DNA from: an uncultured Lachnospiraceae bacterium
Lineage (GTDB): Bacteria > Bacillota > Clostridia > Lachnospirales > Lachnospiraceae
DNA length: 6,739 bases
Assembly: GCA_910579495.1 (NCBI GenBank)
Contig: CAJTVD010000099.1
Span: 1-6,739 of the forward strand
Reading direction: 5' to 3'
A model generated the notes under the pieces. It was not told the origin of the DNA. It saw nothing but the letters and a program-made list of their open reading frames with translations, and did no database searches. The position numbers and the translations under genes are program-made. Shown piece after piece: positions 6,251-6,739 of this stretch. The stretch's first letter is position 1. Every line of letters starts with the position of its first letter.

Positions 6251-6739
6251 ATGAAAAGAAAGATGCTGAAAGCAGCAGGAGTTTTTTGTTTATTCACAGT
6301 TTTGTGTATGGGCATGACGGGATGTGCAGGAAAGGAAAATGAGCAGCCGGATCTGTCAGATGTACATATGGCAAATGAGAGTGATTATAGCGGAGATATT
6401 GTGACAGATGGAGAAAACGTCAGGAACGGGGCAGAGGGCAGCCAGGATGATATGGCTGGTAACGTTGCAGAAAGCAGTAGTGTGATTACGGAGAACAGCA
6501 AAGAAGAAGGGGCGTTTTATGACGGGGCGAATCTGAGTGGGCGCGTTGTTGGCTTTTCAGATACGGGATGCACCATAACACCTCGGACACTGATCATAAA
6601 TGAGGATGGATCAATGGAGGGAGGTATTGCAGCTCCGGGATATGAATCGGAAGAAACTAACATCCATATAACTTATGCGGATGATGTTATTTTTCAGGTT
6701 ATATATTTCAGCATGGGATCGCAGACAGAAATTTCGAGA
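6251..6739 (+). CDS. Secreted lipoprotein of unknown function, cut off at the window's right edge
   Basis: The frame is open from the ATG at 6251 to the last base (163 codons seen, no stop), with AAGAGG 8 bases upstream as ribosome binding site. The N-terminus is a lipoprotein signal peptide: basic MKRKMLK, a hydrophobic core, and lipobox MTGC with Cys25 as the lipidated residue. The mature protein should therefore be anchored to the outer face of the cytoplasmic membrane. Residues 26-90 are acidic and low in hydrophobics (rich in Glu, Asp, Ser, Asn and Gly), like a flexible linker. From about 94 a folded beta-rich domain seems to start (GRVVGFSDTGCTITP, later ITYADDVIFQVIYF). I do not recognise the family with confidence. 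It is divergent from the two-component operon and shares its operator-like boxes, so it is a likely target of that response regulator and possibly part of the sensed envelope process. Confidence 0.8.
   Translation, partial: MKRKMLKAAGVFCLFTVLCMGMTGCAGKENEQPDLSDVHMANESDYSGDIVTDGENVRNGAEGSQDDMAGNVAESSSVITENSKEEGAFYDGANLSGRVVGFSDTGCTITPRTLIINEDGSMEGGIAAPGYESEETNIHITYADDVIFQVIYFSMGSQTEISR

Overview
The window looks like the chromosome or an integrated element of a low-to-medium GC anaerobic Firmicute, most likely a Lachnospiraceae-type Clostridia. The basis is purine-rich Shine-Dalgarno sites close to starts, sigma-A promoters with TGn-extended -10 boxes, a clostridial-style XRE regulator plus ABC exporter pair, and the general look of the proteins. 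No ribosomal, tRNA or other marker gene is present, so the taxon is an inference.

Layout, left to right. Positions 1-229 hold a short intergenic region with a good forward promoter. Positions 230-958 (+) encode an AlkC-like DNA alkylation repair HEAT-repeat protein. It converges on a minus-strand pair: an XRE-family regulator (3694-2669), whose 3' end overlaps by 38 bp the start of an ABC exporter half-transporter (2706-1012). The pair has its own promoter inside an imperfect dyad that looks like an autoregulatory operator. A terminator-like hairpin (3955-3977) separates it from an upstream minus-strand two-component operon: an OmpR-type response regulator (5975-5280) overlapping a sensor histidine kinase (5296-4003) by 17 bp. 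The kinase reading frame is broken. An apparent 11-bp loss falls exactly on the ATP-binding N box, so the sensor is split and probably dead.

Between the regulator and a divergent lipoprotein gene (6251 to the right edge, +, incomplete) lies the densest regulatory stretch. Two mirror-image promoters each carry an extended -10 preceded by the same 12-bp box, AGATTTTTAGGA, as a perfect inverted repeat. Each box has an 11-bp-spaced partial second copy upstream of it, as expected for OmpR-class binding. The simplest reading is that the response regulator controls itself and the lipoprotein. The kinase lesion would then leave this circuit without its own phosphate donor.

The regulator's leader also contains a GC-rich block (about 6002-6059) of small hairpins and repeated CTCG words that resembles an interspersed repeat. 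I found no CRISPR array, tRNA, rRNA, transposase or clear att site. The most notable observations are the kinase N-box deletion and the symmetrical divergent operator. I do not see a clearly new multi-gene system.
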